DNA of 6,883 nt from an uncultured Burkholderiales bacterium (GTDB lineage Bacteria; Pseudomonadota; Gammaproteobacteria; Burkholderiales; Burkholderiaceae_C): contig CAIODE010000346.1 in assembly GCA_903856875.1 (NCBI GenBank), forward strand, positions 1 to 6,883. The letters are read 5' to 3'. A program made the translations under genes and the position numbers. The stretch's first letter is position 1; each line of letters begins with the position of its first letter. Below the pieces are notes generated by a model. The model was not told the DNA's origin and did not search any database. It was given only the letters and a program-made list of their open reading frames with translations. This document shows positions 6,616 to 6,883 of this stretch, one piece after another.

Positions 6616-6883
6616 AAGTGCAATACTAAAGTAATACAAATCCAATATTATCAGGACTGCGACTGCTAGACAAGTAAGGTAATAAACTACTAGTGGCAGG
6701 GTTGATAGAACACCCTTCACATTAGAATAGGCCAGTAAAAGTGTTCGAATTGTAGGAGGGAGAAAGACTGGTGGGTATAGAATCAGGTGGCAGAGGAAAT
6801 AATGCTGGAAGGCATTATGACATTTAATTGATAATAGGTGAGATGACGTGAAGTAATAGTTAATTAAATATTTATTTATTTAA
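6609..6883. other. AT-rich non-coding tail, unlike the rest of the window
   Basis: From the break in ppsA to the end, GC is about 35% by hand count (96 of 273 bases from 6611), clearly below the preceding genes. G exceeds C on this strand (66 to 30), and CpG occurs 3 times where about 7 would be expected from those counts. Stops are frequent in every frame I read, no ribosome-binding site leads to a coding frame, and I recognise no transposase, tRNA or intron boundary. The end is a run of A and T with the overlapping palindromes TTAATTAA (6860-6867) and AAATATTT (6866-6873). CpG depletion suits eukaryotic non-coding DNA, but the sample is small. The most likely explanation is foreign sequence joined at the contig end; an inserted element whose other end lies outside the window is the alternative. 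Confidence 0.7.
6799..6818. repeat. 7-bp perfect hairpin in the AT-rich tail
   Basis: ATAATGC at 6799-6805 is the exact reverse complement of GCATTAT at 6812-6818, with a 6-nt loop. No T tract follows directly, so it is not a convincing terminator. A hairpin of this size may occur by chance in AT-rich DNA. Confidence 0.45.

Noticed and set aside
6720..6812. Possible short minus-strand coding frame in the tail, about 30 codons, rich in S and P
   Set aside because: It is closed by stops on both sides, has no start codon or ribosome-binding site, and resembles no protein I know.
6609..6883. Insertion sequence, group II intron, CRISPR or tRNA in the tail
   Set aside because: No transposase or reverse transcriptase frame, no intron 5' GTGCG-type boundary, no regular repeats and no cloverleaf could be seen.

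Overview
The window reads as ordinary chromosomal DNA of a betaproteobacterium, most likely order Burkholderiales and probably a Comamonadaceae-type freshwater organism. That placement rests on my recollection of family proteins (FtsH N-terminus, PpsR N-terminus, RlmE loop) and on moderately GC-rich coding sequence; I could not run a search. Five complete genes and the 5' part of a sixth are present, then about 275 bp of AT-rich sequence that does not belong with the rest.

Layout: positions 19-5036 hold the conserved cluster rlmE - ftsH - folP - glmM, all on the + strand and in the same order as in E. coli. It combines 23S rRNA 2'-O-methylation (RlmE), the membrane AAA+ protease (FtsH), dihydropteroate synthase of folate synthesis (FolP) and phosphoglucosamine mutase of UDP-GlcNAc synthesis (GlmM). 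A strong UUCG-capped hairpin lies between ftsH and folP and probably splits the cluster into an rlmE-ftsH part and a folP-glmM part, fully or by attenuation. In E. coli glmM is followed by secG; here it meets ppsR head to tail-end, with only 12 bp between the two stop codons.

Positions 5049-6615 hold a divergent pair. ppsR (- strand) encodes the bifunctional kinase/pyrophosphorylase that inactivates and reactivates PEP synthase, and ppsA (+ strand) encodes PEP synthase itself. The roughly 154 bp between their starts should carry both promoters. Together they form a gluconeogenic switch at the pyruvate/PEP node.

From about 6609 to the end, ppsA stops matching its family in the middle of a conserved motif and the sequence becomes about 35% GC, CpG-poor, non-coding and full of stops. 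The simplest reading is a chimeric contig end; a real insertion is the alternative. I found no convincing undescribed biological system. The junction, the internal terminator-like hairpin and several small intergenic repeats are the points worth checking.
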